A stretch of 64,000 nt of DNA from Hirudinaria manillensis (Eukaryota; Annelida; Clitellata; Hirudinida; Hirudinidae): contig CM067526.1 in the NCBI GenBank assembly GCA_034509925.1, forward strand, positions 4,219,501 to 4,283,500. The letters run 5' to 3'. A program made the translations under genes and the position numbers. Under the pieces are notes generated by a model. The model did no database searches and was not told the origin of the DNA. It was given only the letters and a program-made list of their open reading frames with translations. Positions within the stretch are counted from its first letter, which is position 1; every line of letters starts with the position of its first letter. Below, piece after piece: positions 63,997 to 64,000 of the stretch.

Positions 63997-64000
63997 TTGG

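Overview
This window looks like AT-rich nuclear DNA from an invertebrate animal. Genes are split by short GT-AG introns, and most of the remaining sequence is eukaryotic transposable elements: Ty3/gypsy LTR elements, LINEs with restriction-like endonuclease, CR1/L2-like LINE tails, Helitron, piggyBac-like and Tigger/pogo-like DNA elements. I cannot name the species. I see no bacterial gene organisation, tRNA, rRNA or CRISPR array.

The backbone is a tandem array of one gene family on the minus strand. Every member uses the same five coding exons. Their products match, by my recall of conserved motifs, the FAM78 family, a conserved animal family of unknown function. Four copies have an intact reading frame when spliced: A (2379-6521, 296 aa), C (15655-20058, 290 aa), D (26836-29621, 296 aa) and E (34837-40404, 311 aa). 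B (10999-13268) lost exons 2 and 3. F (52137-60726) has a one-base frameshift in exon 1 and a 5.6 kb gypsy element in intron 3. H (63502-63657) is the last exon of a gene that continues past the right edge. Five further fragments are decayed copies: X1 near 9.7-10.2 kb, G' at 32.1-32.5 kb, X2 at 33.5-34.0 kb, G at 43.4-43.9 kb and X3 at 50.8-51.5 kb. The order repeats as A-X-B-C, then D(A')-G'-X-E(B')-G(C-like), then X-F(B'')-H(C-like), so the array grew by duplicating a block of several genes.

Most copies keep the same upstream promoter block: a TATA box plus a bZIP-like TGACG motif about 50 bases further upstream. The B-type proteins begin with an N-myristoylation-like MGIT(C/S)S, whereas A, C and D begin with MAS, so the paralogues may differ in membrane attachment.

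Mobile elements sit in introns and between genes. A nearly intact SAP-domain gypsy element (53295-58870) has two LTRs that differ at one base. Two smaller LTR elements (18027-19819 and 21644-23469) share its primer-binding site, polypurine tract and LTR ends but carry only a SAP-domain protein and no polymerase, so they look like non-autonomous partners. Seven single LTR copies of this family are scattered through the array. Because the array is duplicated, several insertions can be compared with their empty sites inside the same window, which gives exact boundaries and a relative order of events.
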